Notes: generated by a model from the letters alone, not told the origin. A stretch of 64,000 nucleotides of DNA from Luzula sylvatica (GCA_946800325.1 OX326959.1:25675447-25739446); one strand, 5' to 3'. Positions 21,480 to 36,454 are shown, counted from the first letter of the stretch. Numbers and translations: made by a program.

Positions 21480-22860
21480 AGGGGCCCCGGAACGTAATGC
21501 ATTTTGGAGTGCATTCCAAAATGCACCGACGGCCGTTTGGAGTACAAAATTTTTTCTCATTTTTTTTTAAGATACTGATAATATTATATTAACATAAAAT
21601 TATTACATGTTATATTACTCTCATCATTTTATATAACTAATTTAATTATAATCAATAATATATTTTACAATACATTTCTATTAAATTTCAATACATATAT
21701 TTAAGCAAATAATAATATTTGAAGGATGACACACCTTGACGAAAACAACCATACAAATAATATCATTATTGCTCACAATTCATGCAACATAAATATAGAA
21801 ATATTAAACAATACAACCAATATATATACTCAAGACACATAATTATACAATACTGATAATTTTTTATTAATAAACATAACAATAAAAATTAAAACACAAT
21901 ATTATATTAAACAATTGAAATAATTTCAAAATTTTATGTAGCAAAATATAATTATTGGACATCACATGAGTTTTTGAATTTACAACTTAAAAATATCATT
22001 ATTAATTGAAACATGTTTACAAGTTTAAGAATATATATTATAATATGTAAAAAATTTATTTTCATTTTATGTTAAAATTTGAGAATTTTGTACTTAAAAT
22101 TATGAAAAACAAAAAAACAAATATAACATACTTAATAATATAGAATTCTGACTATTACAATTTTCATGAAAACAATAACTATTTAAATTTATTTATTTAA
22201 ATGTTTATATGTGTTTATATTAAAGAAACATATATTTATTAATTGGATGAGAGAGAAATATATCGTATGTAAATATTAAATACTAACAAAGATTTATTAA
22301 GTAATAAAATTATGTAACTTATCAAAGGAGCCACATGCGCATTCTAGAGCCAGACAAAGTCAATCAAAATGAGAGTTTGAATTGTATGTTAAAAGAAAAA
22401 CGTAACAAAAAATTTCATATTCTTTACCATGTGGACATAACATTTTCTATTTTTCATCTGATTTTAATCGTACAATCTGGATTTAAAATATTACAAATGA
22501 CATTGCTTAAGAAGAATGCTTCAAAGTTGTTGTAAAATAGCACACACAAATGACTACATAAAATAAGATCTCGAGAAAATCAAGCAAAAAAAATTATTGA
22601 ATGAGATCAAAACACATCATTACATCCAACAGTTCAAAAATATTTAGTGATTAAATATAAAATTAATGTATATGATGAAATCATATTACAAAATATAATG
22701 GTTAATAATAATTAATAATCGTGATAACGTGGCTTCACGAAAAGACTTAAAAGTAAATACAAAATAAGGAATGACTGAATATTTCTTTTGTCTTTGTCGT
22801 TTTGTTAATTGATTTTAAAATATCTTTAGTTTCAGCTCACACGAAACAATATTCTTTCAA
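21480..22860 (-). repeat. Dispersed repeat, copy A (Helitron-like family)
   Basis: Bases 22600-22790 match 61840-62040 in the same orientation: atggttaataat, then a cgtgg..tcacga block, then aaaataagga. The remainder is very A+T-rich. A hairpin, gcattttgga / tccaaaatgc, lies at 21500-21526. Copy B is at 54.9-56.25 kb on the opposite strand. The ends of this copy were not located. Confidence 0.5.
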
Positions 22861-23201
22861 TATCTTAGAAAGTTCTAATCGTAGGATGAAATACGTAAAA
22901 ACATGAGGAGTGATATATATCCTTTTATAATATTTAGGTCAAATGTGTCGAAGTTTACATTAAATTCATGTAATAATTAATAATTTTTTTAAATCATAAG
23001 TGCATTGTTCCATACATTATTGATGCATTTAATAATTTTAATGATTTGATTTATCATGGTGGATAATAAAGCTAGGGTCTCACCTGTGTATTAGGAGTTG
23101 GATTTGATTAGATTCGACACGTGCCTATGATCTCAACGGTACAATCAATAGGTTGGAGTAGAAGGGGTCTATGTATGTCCGAATGAGGGAGATTGCCTCC
23201 T

Positions 23202-23446
23202 CGAGTAAGGTTTCCTGTGGCCGAACAATGGAAGCCGCTTGTGAAACCGCCTACGTAACTTCGTTTCATTGGTCAATACAATGTATTTTTGCATATAAAC
23301 TCCTATTTTTTCGGAAGCCCCTGTCTGTTAATTTATATAAAGTAGAAATTTATGTGCAAAATACATTGTATTGACCAATGAGACGAAGCCACGTAGGCGG
23401 TTTCACAAGTGGCTTCCACTGTTCGGCCACAGGGAAACCTTACTCG
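23202..23446. repeat. Long near-perfect hairpin, ~95-bp arms
   Basis: The left arm (23202-about 23299) and right arm (about 23348-23446) are reverse complements with only scattered mismatches. Examples are gaaaccgcctacgtaacttc against the complement of gaagccacgtaggcggtttc, and ttggtcaatacaatgtattt in both. The loop is about 50 bp. It could be a foldback MITE or a source of small RNA. I found no clear target duplication. Confidence 0.85.
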
Positions 23447-23449
23447 CGT

Positions 23450-24350
23450 CCGTGACCTCCAAGAATAGGTCGAGAGAGACTCACTTACATATATTTAATT
23501 GACTATAAATTTACAATTTTTTTTTTATTAAACTAATATAATTCATCGTTTAACATATGTTAACTCAATAATAATTCTAAATCATATTCTTATATATATA
23601 ATTGAATGACAAACTTGATTCTGTTTACCAGGCCGGATTTTTGATTTACTACCTCTTTGATTTACTAACAATAACAAAATAAATATATTTTAATTTTACA
23701 AAATACACAAATAGAAAAAATTGATAATCTTTTTAATAATGCAATAATACAAAAATGTTTTGGCAAAAATAATTCAAAAAAATATGTTTTAAATAAATTT
23801 AACTCTGAGAATAAAAAAAATGTCTAAAAACTCTGAAAAATATAAAAAAAAATGATCAATTATTATTTGTTCTTTAAATAAATATGATTTATGACGTATA
23901 CAATGAAATAAGCATTTTTCAATGTAACCTTAATATGTTTCAAAATTTACAACATAACCTTCTCAAACAAATATTCTAAAACAAACCCCTCAAAACAAAT
24001 ATTTGGAATCTAACCCACACCACCATTTAGTAATCCGCTGATACTCTCACCCCTTAAAACATCTGGTGGTATTACCACCCTTTCGAGTATCGTTAATTGT
24101 AATCCAATCCTTAATATTTGTTTAAATCGAGTTATGCTCGCGCATATTTAATGAAAATCAAGTTACGCGCGCTCATATTTAATGAAAAAAACCAAATTAG
24201 TAAATAAAAAGATAAAACCAAGTTAAAAAGGTAAATATATTATGTATTTGTGCCTGAAATTAAAATTAAGGACCATATCATGAATCATCGATTCAAATTG
24301 ATATCTAAAAAAAAAAACAAATCAATTGGCGGCTACAAAAATAAAAGAAA
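23450..24350. other. A+T-rich spacer
   Basis: No gene or repeat boundary is recognised. Short segments near 24130 and 24160 (tcgagttatgctcgcgcatatttaatg and a near copy) form a local duplication. Confidence 0.35.
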
Positions 24351-24380
24351 CTAGTGTTCTACCCGCGCTATTGTGCGGGT
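24351..24380 (-). mobile_element. Helitron 3' terminus
   Basis: On the minus strand it reads a hairpin (ACCCGC, loop, GCGGGT), about 10 bases, then CTAG followed by T. A short G+C-rich hairpin just before CTRR-T is the hallmark of a Helitron 3' end. The element should extend to the right. I could not locate its 5' TC end, so its length and content are unknown. Confidence 0.7.
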
Positions 24381-24540
24381 TTGATGCGAGAGAAGTTCTT
24401 TTGCCTTATGTTATTTTATTTATGTGATATGTTTCAACATTTGTTTCATGTATCGGTTTAAGTTGTGATAGAAGATAGATTGCTAAAAATCGGAACATGT
24501 AGTCACCACAAAGCAAGTTCAGTTACTACATACAACAGCT

Positions 24541-24747
24541 CTGCTCTGTTTGGATGAAGGATAGGACGGAAATAACTTTAGATAAGTATAAGTAGTTATA
24601 CTGATTTATCCCTGTATTTTAGATTGATGTTTGGATCGAGAATAAAGATAAAAATTATGACAGATTTGCATTTAAAAAAGAAAATTATGTGTTATGACTA
24701 ATATATCCTCAGAGTTCAATACATGTGAAATGTTTATTAATTAAAAG

Positions 24748-24790
<43 letters not shown>

Positions 24791-25415
24791 TTTTTCTCAT
24801 TTAAAAAGAAGAATACTTTTTAAAAAGCTTTTCTCCATGGTCAGCCAAGTGTGTGTTCAGAGGAGCATAACCATTTAATAAAAATCATGAAATATACATA
24901 CACAAAACACACTATCCTCACAAAATATATGAAGACTATGCACCACGCACGTATCCACCAACAAACACTCAAGCATATTACACATCCATCCACTATAACT
25001 AAATGTGTGGCTTTCATGATCTCAAAATGGAGATAAAAAAATTATGAATCTAGTAACATTATTCATTTAGAAAAAGAATGAAAATACAAAGAAATATTTA
25101 AGATTTGAGAGTTTATGAAATGAAGAGAAAAAAAATAATGTTGTTCGGAAAAGAAGAGATGAGTTGGAGGAGAGAGAAGAATCTTGCCTATTTAAAAATA
25201 CGAAAAAGGAAAAATGGGTGCTAAATAGAGAGTATTTTAGTCATGATTTTAAAAAATAAAGGTAGCATAGCACTATCCCTAGTTTGAGACATGATAAATT
25301 TTGGAGATAAAATTCTAGTTATCCTAACTTATTCCCAACTTTTATGCTTTTGTTTGGCAAAGAATAGTGAGATAAATTGGGTTATCCCCTCCTTATCTCT
25401 CATCCAAACAGGGAC
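24541..25415. mobile_element. PIF/Harbinger-like MITE, ~875 bp
   Basis: Left end ctctgtttggatgaaggata and right-end complement tccctgtttggatgagagat are inverted copies. The right end is followed by TAA (gggacctaa), as expected for this superfamily; the left flank has decayed. A (TA)n run lies at about 24751-24786. It probably sits inside the Helitron that ends at 24351. Confidence 0.6.
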
Positions 25416-26424
25416 CTAAAGTTTACATGCAAGAGAATAGTTCAGCATTTTACTAATCAAAATTACTTCGGCTGCCGTTGTTTTGGTTTTTGCGTCAGAA
25501 TATTACAAACAGTCATGAAAAATTATATTACATACAAAATTTTGACCATTTTTTCTTTGTTCGAAATTTCGCTTTCTTCAAACTTGGTTGGGTCCGTTCT
25601 GCAAATAGACGATGGTTGTGATTTGTAAAATGATTTTTTTTCTAGTTGAGTAGTTTTTTGTGTTTGTTTTTGGTTTACTTCATGAGATGTTTTCTCGTCG
25701 CTTGATTTTTGCAGGAAGTTCTTTTGCCAGTGTCATTGTCTGATCTGATCGAGTTTTTCCTTCCCGCATGTGTTTTTCTTTGACAGAAAAAATTATGACA
25801 ACTTTATTCATTTTTATTACAAACGAAATATGACATATTTTTTACATGTACCTTTCGATCGTCCTTTTATCCAACACTTTTAGTCGGTGTTTTGCTTGTT
25901 GGCAATGCGCTAACACTCGCTGATTTCGTTGTTTTGGTCGGGCCAGTTGTGTGAGCAGAAACCGAAATATCTGGTTTAGTTTGTTTGCTGCTTTCTTTGC
26001 ACGTATTTGTAGCGGTCACGTGAGCGATTTTGTTAACAATAAAGACGGGTGCTTACTTGATGTCTTGAGAAGGGAGTATTTCACGGTGAAACGGATGCAT
26101 AGCATTCAATATCTTGGAAGACTCTGACGGTGATATTTGCGTATCTCGTTTGTTTGTTCAGTAAAGAAAGCGAGTCCACGTTGGTTCATCTGACATCTAC
26201 AAAGAAACAATTGACATTAAAAAAAAGGTAGTGATCGACAGTATTCTGTCTGAACTTGAATGAAGCAAGAAAATATTTTGGGACTAATTATAAGAACATT
26301 ATGCTTTTGATTACATTTTCAGATGACAATTAATTCTGTAAGAAATATGGTACGTAACATTATAGTACACTCGCGCCGCTATAGGACCTCGCCTGGACTG
26401 CCTTGCGCCCGGACCACCAACGGA
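25416..26424. other. Spacer of higher complexity, no recognised gene
   Basis: The base composition is more gene-like than the flanks (for example around 25860-26150), but neither strand gives a convincing exon. It may be captured or decayed coding DNA inside the Helitron. Confidence 0.3.
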
Positions 26425-28790
26425 CTTTTTCAGAAAAATTGAGTATTTTTCTCGTTTTAGACAACAATTTTGATATTTTCTAGAAAATAGGATAATTAAT
26501 ATATGTGTAAGGTGTTAGACTTCAGTTTTTGCATTTGAACAATTTTTTTGGAATAAAATAGAAACTTGCGTGTGTTAGGCTTCTATTACGGAGTAGTTTG
26601 ATGACCAACATGAAAACCGAGTATTTTACTCGTGTTATACTTCAATTTTGATATTTTGTAGAAAATATGATAATTTATATTTTTGGAAAGTGTTAGACTT
26701 AAATTTTTACGTTTTAAATAAACTTTTGACAAAATAGAAATTCGTGTGTATTAGTCTTATATTACAGAGTATTTGTAGGACAACATAAAAATTGAGTAAT
26801 TTTCTAGTGTTACACTTCAATTTTGACATTTTTTAGAAAATAGGATAATTAATATATGTGTAATGTGTTAGGCTTCACTTTTTGCATTTGAACGGAGTTT
26901 TTGGAAAAAATAGAAATTTGTGTGTGTTAGTCTTCTAATACGGAGTAGTTTGATGACCAACATGAAAACAGAGTATTTTTCTCGTTTTATACTTCCATTT
27001 TGACTTTTTTCTAACATAGGATAACTAATATTTTTTGAAGGTGTTAGACTTCACTTTTCACATTTTGAAGAAAATTTTGAAAAAATAGAAATGTTTGTGT
27101 GTTTGCCTTCTATTACGGAGTATTTTAAGGACAACATGAAAATTGAGTATTTTGCTCGTGTTACACTTCAATTTTGACATTCTTTAGAAAATAAGATAAT
27201 TGATATTTTTTTAAGGTGTCAGACTTGACTTTTTGCATTTTTATGAAATGTTTCGAAAGTACAAATTATGTGTGTTAGTCTTCTATTACGGAGTACTTTG
27301 ATCACCAACATGAAAACTGAGTATTTTGCTCGTGTTATACTTCAATTTTGACATTTTGTAGAAAATATGATAATTGATATTTTTGGAAGGTGTTAGACTT
27401 CACTTATTGGGTTTTAAAGAAAATTTTGACAAAATAGAAATTTGTGTGTGTTGGTCTTCTATTACGGAGTATTTTGATGACAACCCAAAAACTGAGTATT
27501 TTGCTCGTGTTACAATTCAATTTTAATAATTTTCAGGAAATAGGATAACTGATATATTGCTGAGGTGTTAGACTTCACTTTTTGCATTTTTATGAAATTT
27601 TTGACAAATAGAAATTCGCGTGTGTTAGTCTTCTATTATGGAGTACTTTGATGGCTGACAAAAAACTGAGTAATTTGCGCGTGTTACACTTCAATTTTTT
27701 GATTTTTTAGAAAATAGGATGATTGATAGATTGCTAAGGTGTTATACTTCACTTTTTTTATTTCTACGAAATTTTCGAAAATATATATAGTTGTGTGTGT
27801 TAGTCTTCTATTGCGGAGTACTTTGATCACCAACATGAAAACTAAGTATTTTACTCGTGTTATACTTCAATTTTGACATTTTGTAGAAAATATGATAATT
27901 GATATTTTTGGAAAGTGTTAGACTTCACTTATTGGGTTTTAAAGAAAATTTTGACAAAATAAAAATTTGTGTGTGTTGGTCTTCAATTACGGAGTTGTGT
28001 TTGAGGAAAACATGGAAATTGAATATTTCGCTCGTGTTTGGCATCAATTTTGGTTTTTTTGGAAATATATGATAATTGGTTTTTTGGAGGTGTAGACTTT
28101 ACTTTTTGCAGTTTTGCGTATTTTTTAAATTGTTTTGAAATATGCATGTGTTAGTCTTCAATTAGGAAGTTTTTTTGAAAAACATGAAAATTGAGTATTT
28201 TTCTCGTCTCAAACTTTAATTTTGGAATTTTTAGAAATATGTGATAATTGATTCTTTTAAGGTGTTAGACTTCACTTTTTATATTTTTGCGGTATTTTCG
28301 ATAAAAAAAAATTAATTTTGCAGGTGTTAGTTTTGAATTACGGAATTTTTTAGACAACTATGAAAATTGAGTATTTTCCTCGTTTTAGACATCAATTTTG
28401 GCATTGGTTAGAAAAATATGATAAATGATTTTTTTTTAAGGTGTTACACTTCTTTATTTGAATTTTCGAGAAATTTTGGAAAAAAAAAAAGTTTAATTGG
28501 CATGTGTTAGTTTTAAATTATGGTGTTTTTTCAAAAAAAAAAAATGAAAATTAAGTATTATTCTCATTTCATACATCAATTTTGGAAAATTAAGAAAAAA
28601 ATATGATACTTGATTTTTTCGATGATGTTATTAGACTTCACTTTTTATATTTTTTGTGAATATTTTGAAAAAAAAATTGAAACTTGCACGTGTTAGTCTT
28701 CCATTACCGAGTTTTGTTTGAGGAAAACAAGAAAAGTGTATATTTCGGTTGTTTTAGACGTCAAATGGCCGAGTTATGTGAGAAACAAAA
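26425..28790. repeat. Tandem satellite, ~175-bp unit, about 13 copies
   Basis: A landmark (attacggagta and variants) recurs near 26586, 26763, 26939, 27113, 27286, 27460, 27637, 27811, 27986, 28160, 28335, 28515 and 28700, a spacing of 173-185 bp. Each unit also has ggtgttagacttcac, a gagtattt(t)gctcgtgttac block and an aaaatatgataattgat block. Units at the right end are more diverged. Confidence 0.92.
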
Positions 28791-28968
28791 CACTCACGCG
28801 ATTGAAAGAAATACACGTAAAACAACATACCTTGCAGAGTGGCGAGTGGCAGTGGAGGCGGTAGTTTGAGGAGAAGAAAGAGGAGGCTGTAATTTCAAAC
28901 AACATTAATGGCTTTTCTATGGCTTGAGGCGTCGAGAACGGGGCATGAATAAGAGGCGCATAGATTAA

Positions 28969-30886
<1,918 letters not shown>

Positions 30887-30889
30887 TAA

Positions 30890-31861
30890 AGGTCTGAGAG
30901 AGGCGTCTATTAGTATGAGAAGACATGAAAAATATAATTGGATTCGAGTGATTTAGTGGGGTAATAATCTGACGTGGCAAGCTGTGGTTTCAGAAAAAAT
31001 ATGAAAATTGTATTAGTAAGATTAAGATTAATTAATTAATTATAATTGTGGACTAAATATTTATGGATTAAATATTTAGAAAATAGTAAAAAAATGAGTC
31101 TCATTTTCAAAACAAAGCCCATAAGAACCTCAGTGGAGAATACATTGGGCCTTCGCCTTCTATTGCTGAAGATTGATCAAAAAAATTGTTTTCATTGGTG
31201 GTTAGTGTATTGAAAATATATATTTAGTCAAGCAAGAAAATCTTATATTATCATGCAATACATTTAATGTTTAATTAACCACAGTAAATGTTTTTGTGAC
31301 AATAAATCATTTTCTCACATTAATTAATTAAATAATTTTTTCCAATTTAACCAGGAAAAATAGCATGGATTCTTAATTTGGAAACATGTTGCATTTCTAA
31401 ATTGGAAGGTAACATGTTTATTTTTTAATATATCTCATACTAATCATAGAAAAACATAGTTAATGGTATTATGATTATTCACAGAAAACAAATATAAATC
31501 TTCAAAAACAAAGTGTAAATAAGTATATTAGTATACACAAAAAGACTAAATCAAAGAATCAAGGGGCTTGTTTAGTTCTAGTCTCAAAAGAACCAAGTTT
31601 TCTTTCTCTCTCTCTCTCTCTCTCTCTTTTCGAGCTTTTATTGAGCAAGTTTCATGAAAACAACACTGCCAAGTCTTATTACATTCCCTCATTTTCTATC
31701 AGAGCTTTCCTTTGCTTTGTTTCTCTCTCTTGTGTTATACACAAAAGCCTCAACCTTGCATGCCTATTGTATAACCCACCATTGATCTCAGCCTTGTCTA
31801 CTTCGCAGTCTTCCCTTTCGTCTCTCGTGCTTATTCGGTTGCGCTGCGCATCACTGACAAC
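30890..31861 (+). other. Upstream region and 5' UTR of the ALP1-like gene
   Basis: A (TC)n run lies at about 31605-31627 and the region to the ATG is pyrimidine-rich, as in many plant 5' UTRs. I see no clear TATA box. The rest is A+T-rich. Confidence 0.45.
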
Positions 31862-33671
31862 ATGGGCCCAGTTAGAGGAATGAAGAGAAAGAAGCGAGAG
31901 AAGAGCAAGAAAACCCAACCCGACCCGTTAGCTTTCTTGCCAGTATCCGCGGATTGGTGGGATACCTTCTCAAGACGTATTTCAGGTCTGTTTCTTTCTC
32001 TACGCAGCGTCAAGTTGAATTCTTTGTTATTACTATTTGTTATTTTGTAATTGAAACTTGATATATGGATCTAATTTAGACATACTGTTCAGTGTTTATG
32101 CTTGAGATTGAAAGGAATTTCCTAAATTGTATTGAAATGTAGATGTTAATTTCGATTAAAACCATTTAGGTTGTTCAAACAGTGAAAATCATTCGATATA
32201 TCGATCCTATTGTGCGATGATTATCCCAATTAATTGATATATTTTTCAAGTTCGCCTTGATCTCTATTCGATATTATCGAAGTATCATATCCATGTTTGG
32301 TAATTTTACAATTACCCCCTTTTCGTGATCGACGCGAACCCTAAATAAATTTCAGGCATTTAGATTTACATATATAATAATTCTAATGCATCAAAATTTT
32401 CCTAATTTGTTTTTTTTATGTTTTCAATTTTAGGATTTGTGTGTAAATAAATCAATACCAACCGATTTTTTAATTATTTTTTCAATTTGCAGCGACATTA
32501 TCACTCCCATTAGAGGATTTAAAATTCGAATCGATATTTAAAATACAAAGAAGGACATTCAATTACATTTGTTCGCTAATAAACGACGATTTGATGAACA
32601 AAAACTCGCACTACGCATTTAACGACGGTACCGCCATGGCCACAGAAGACCTCGTCGCGGTTGCTCTGCGACGCCTCACATCTGGCGATTCTCTCGTCAA
32701 TGTAGGTACCGCTTTCGGTACCAATCACTCCACCGTCTCACAGGTACCAAAAAAATTACCAAAATACCCCCCTGCATTATCCATAAACTAAATCGACGGT
32801 CTTTTTGTAGGTGACGTGGCGATTTGTGGAGGCGATGGAGGAGAGAGGAATGAGACACATGAGCTGGCCAGAAGAAGAGGAGAGAGAAAGAATAAAAGAC
32901 AAGTTCGAGAAGATGAGAGGAATGCCGAATTGTTGCGGAGCCATCGACGCGACACATGTCCTTCTCTGTCTCCCTTCCGGCGAACCCAATTCGAAAGTCT
33001 GGCTCGACTCCCAAAAAAACCACTCCATGGTCCTTCAGGTATCTTCTTACAATTCAGGGGCTTTTTCGTAATTTATCCATAATGCAAGGACTATTTTGTA
33101 AATCCTTCAGGTTATAGTTGACGCGGACATGAGATTCAGAGACATGATAGCGGGATGGCCAGGAAGCATGAACAAGTGTCAAATTTTAAAAAGCTCCGGT
33201 TTTTATAAATTATGCGAAAAAGGGGCTCGTTTAGACGGACCAATAAGAGAATTAATAAGAGAGTATATAGTGGGTGACACGAGTTACCCTCTCTTACCTT
33301 GGTTGGTAACTCCGTATCAAGGGAGTAATTTATCTGGGGACAAGTCGGAGTTCAATAAACGCCACTTGGTGACTAAATCGGTGGCTTCGAGAGCGTTGGC
33401 GCGATTCAAAGACAAGTGGCGGTTTTTCCAAGGGGAGATGTGGCGGCCTGACAAGCATCGATTGCCGAGAATGATTCTGGTTTGCGCGCTGATTCATAAT
33501 ATCGTGATTGATTTCGAGGAGGGGGAGAGAGAGGAGAGTAATGGGTTTGTGGGGACGAGTATTCATGACGTGAATTATAGGGCGCAAGGGTGCGAGTTGG
33601 AGGAGGAAGATGGGGTTGTGGTGAGGGGAATCTTGACGCGGTTTTTGGGCGGTGATAGTGAGAGAGAGTGA
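31862..33671 (+). CDS. ALP1: ALP1-like protein, domesticated PIF/Harbinger transposase
   Basis: There are four coding exons, 31862-31985, 32493-32743, 32811-33038 and 33111-33671, all with GT-AG introns, giving 387 aa in frame. The protein starts MGPVRGMKRKKR and follows the plant ALP1 family along its whole length: a basic N-terminus, WWDTFSRRI, a helix-turn-helix-like part (VALRRLTSGDSL..STVSQVTWRF), then a DDE-nuclease-like fold. ALP1 is known to come from a Harbinger transposase and to associate with PRC2 in the nucleus. Of the expected acidic triad, the first D is present (GAIDATHV, about D171). The second site is NK at 222-223, where active relatives have ND or HD. The third has S (about 294, VASRA) in place of E. 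Nuclease activity is therefore unlikely, and a gene-regulatory role is inferred. Confidence 0.92.
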
Positions 33672-34779
33672 ATGAGTTGGGTTTAATTTGTGTTTTAGTT
33701 TTGTTTTGGAGAAGGTTTAGAGAAAGATTGAAAATGAATGTGTTTATGTTTAACATTGTTTGTTTGATTGGTAATTTATGTCATGTTACATTTTAGTTAT
33801 CAATGGAGCTCAAAGTTAATGATGTGCTCTAGTTACAAAAAAAAAATCGTTTTGATGGTCTATATGATATATAGTCGAATACAAAATCATCTTTTTAAAA
33901 AATAAAAAACAATATTAATCAAATTAGTAATCAGTAATGTTGACAGAATTATTGAGGTGTATTTTGTATAATGACAATATTATTAGTATGGCAATAATGG
34001 TATTTTAAGATTTTATTGAGGTGTATTTTGTATATAAAAGTATCCAAAAAAAAATATTATTGCTTTTTTTGTATTTAATTTAAGCTCTTTTTACACCCGG
34101 CCCAATATTCCTGTTATAAATTAGGCATAATCCCTTATACATTAAAGCCCACAAACTTTTTTTTAGAAAAAAAAAAAAAATTTGTGCATTTTTATACATT
34201 AAAGCCCACTGACATTTTGGGGTTGTAGAATAATTTATTTGGTTTCATAGTGATTAAATTTTGGTTTCTTTTTATGTTATATTGTTTTTGTTTCTGGTAT
34301 CTTGTATCGTTTCTTGTATGTATTATTTACTATTATGTTAAGTTATTAATGCTTTTCTACGATTCAATAATTGGATTTCTTTTATGAATTTGGGTTTTTT
34401 ATTTTTTTTTGGTTTATTGTTCATGAATTGTTGCATTTGTGTTTGATTTTGTTTTAGTATATGAAAATGATACGACTGAGGGTTGCGAAAAGAGGCTAAT
34501 ATGATTTCAAATAGATCTCAATTTGTCATCAATAATATAATAACTAAAACAATCATATATATAATCCACAATATATAAAACACTAAAAAAACCTCAAAAT
34601 AACTATAACAATCCGTTAACCCAAAGTAATCTCGAAATGCCATATATAAAACATATGAGTTGCAATAATATAACATCCTTTATTTTTAACAACAGAACCA
34701 ACTCCATCCTCTTTAAAGACGCGACGAGAACACGAAACAAAAAAAGGTAAATAAAAGAACATGTAAACAAAAATCATCA
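33672..34779. other. Spacer after the ALP1-like gene
   Basis: A duplicated phrase containing ttatacattaaagcccac lies near 34135 and 34192. Otherwise the sequence is A+T-rich and no gene is seen. Confidence 0.4.
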
Positions 34780-35126
34780 TGGGGGCATGGGTCCAAATCT
34801 AGTTCAAAGTGATTTGGACAAGAATCCGTCCAAATCCCTTCACAATTATCATATTTCAATGTGATTTTGATTGAAATTTTTATCATAATTAAGAATCACA
34901 AGATAATATTACATGAGTATTTACTTTTCAAGAAAAATGTACAATTTAATATGATTTTTGTTAATATAATTTTTTTTGTAATTTTAGAATAATATAAGGT
35001 TTTAAATGTAAATTTGTATTATAAGAATTATTAGCCATCCAATTTTAAATCTTGTGAATATGAAAAGACTTTGGACGGATTCTTATCCAAAAAAAATTGG
35101 GCAAGACCCGGACCCCATGGGCATAT
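34780..35126. mobile_element. Foldback MITE candidate, ~345 bp
   Basis: The left arm has ttggacaagaatccgtccaa. The right arm has ttggacggattcttatccaa, its reverse complement but for one mismatch. Outer parts near catgggtcc and ggaccccatg also pair. The target duplication is unclear. Confidence 0.6.
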
Positions 35127-36236
35127 GGTGCAAAAAGATAAAATGACTGAGTTAGTTTTATTTGATGAATTAAAAAAAAAAGGAAAGAGGCAATATATTT
35201 TCATAAATACTTCTTGAAAGGTTTGGGCCAGTAAAATCTCCAAAAATTAAATTTCGCAGAAGCAAGGGTGGGTTTCCGCAAGGGTGGGTGAGTGAACTTC
35301 AAAGGGATACATCGTAAAGTTCACAACAACCAGGGCCGGTCCCAGGTTTCGAAATACCCGAAGCCATTTTTATAATTGGACCCCATAATTTATGCTTTTC
35401 TCAAAAAAACATAAATAGAAAATCTGATCGCCGGCTGGCTAATATAGTTGAAATATGATAATTTTATCTTAGATATATTTTTATACACTTGCACTAATAT
35501 ATTGTCATAACCTAAAATAATCGTGAAATATATACATAATTATACGTAAACAAGGTTTAATAATTTTATACATGTGATTAATAAAACATAAAAATTATTT
35601 TATTTTGATATAACATTAACATTATAATAGAATGTGATTAATATAAGATGAAATAATTTTATTTTGATATAATATTAACATAATCATAATATAAATTTGT
35701 AATTCGTATTAAAATGCAAAATATATTTATCATATTCATCATGTAAGGTAATGTGAGTATTTTTTTTTTTAATATGAGGTAATGCAACAATATTAGACAC
35801 CCCGCTTAATTACCCCGCAATATCCCCCGCAATTGTTAATTAGGAAATTAAATGCATTTATTACATGCCTAATTAGTACATGTGAGGTATATGCCTGTTT
35901 ACTTAGCGTGGTGCTTAGTACAATTCGAGGTAATGTGAGTATTATCCTAGTTTTTTTTTTTTTTTTCCTTTTTTTCGTGCCCACGCATGATTGAAAGTGA
36001 TATATAGTTGATCGACAATACTATATTGGTGGTCATCTATTTTGCCATATTGGTGCCTAATCTAATTTAACTATATCCATACAAGAAGATAGGAAATTAA
36101 AACAAGATGACACTCAAACACTTGGCATGAAAACTGGCATGGTGCCGAAAGTTGAGAAACTTTTGTCATTGTTCAATTCCCTCAATAACTCAACTCTTGG
36201 GTCTCTTTCATTCGTGATATCATATAACTCACTCCT
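35127..36236. other. A+T-rich spacer
   Basis: A possible TE end with agggccggtcccagg lies at about 35333. The phrase ggtaatgtgagtatt occurs at 35748 and 35930. No gene is seen. Confidence 0.35.
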
Positions 36237-36251
36237 CGATAATAAGTATTT

Positions 36252-36395
36252 AAAAAAAACAAAAACAAAAACGAGTAAATGGAGAAGGCTCGGTGATCCT
36301 CCATCCATTGGTATCAATGAGACTCGAATCCACAACCTCTCACAACATAAGATTTTTGTATCTCACACCCAACCACTGGGTCATGAGCCCATTGG
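36252..36395 (-). mobile_element. tRNA-derived SINE, 144 bp, 15-bp TSD
   Basis: A perfect 15-bp direct repeat, cgataataagtattt, flanks it at 36237-36251 and 36396-36410. On the minus strand it carries an A-box-like TGACCCAGTGG and a B-box-like GATTCGAGTCT in the right order, and it ends in a T-rich tail (gtttttgttttt...). This is the structure of a plant SINE. A second, older copy lies at 40970-41064. Confidence 0.88.
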
Positions 36396-36454
36396 CGATA
36401 ATAAGTATTTTACTAATTAAGCAAAACAATTCAATTTAATTCTTGATTTATTTA

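Noticed and set aside
22335..25628. Open frames of 60-83 codons (22335, 23171, 24851, 25377)
   Set aside because: They lie in repeats, the hairpin or A+T-rich spacer and have no similarity I recognise.
36252..36395. A functional tRNA gene
   Set aside because: A- and B-box-like motifs are present, but there is no cloverleaf, and flanking duplications and a T-rich tail show a SINE.
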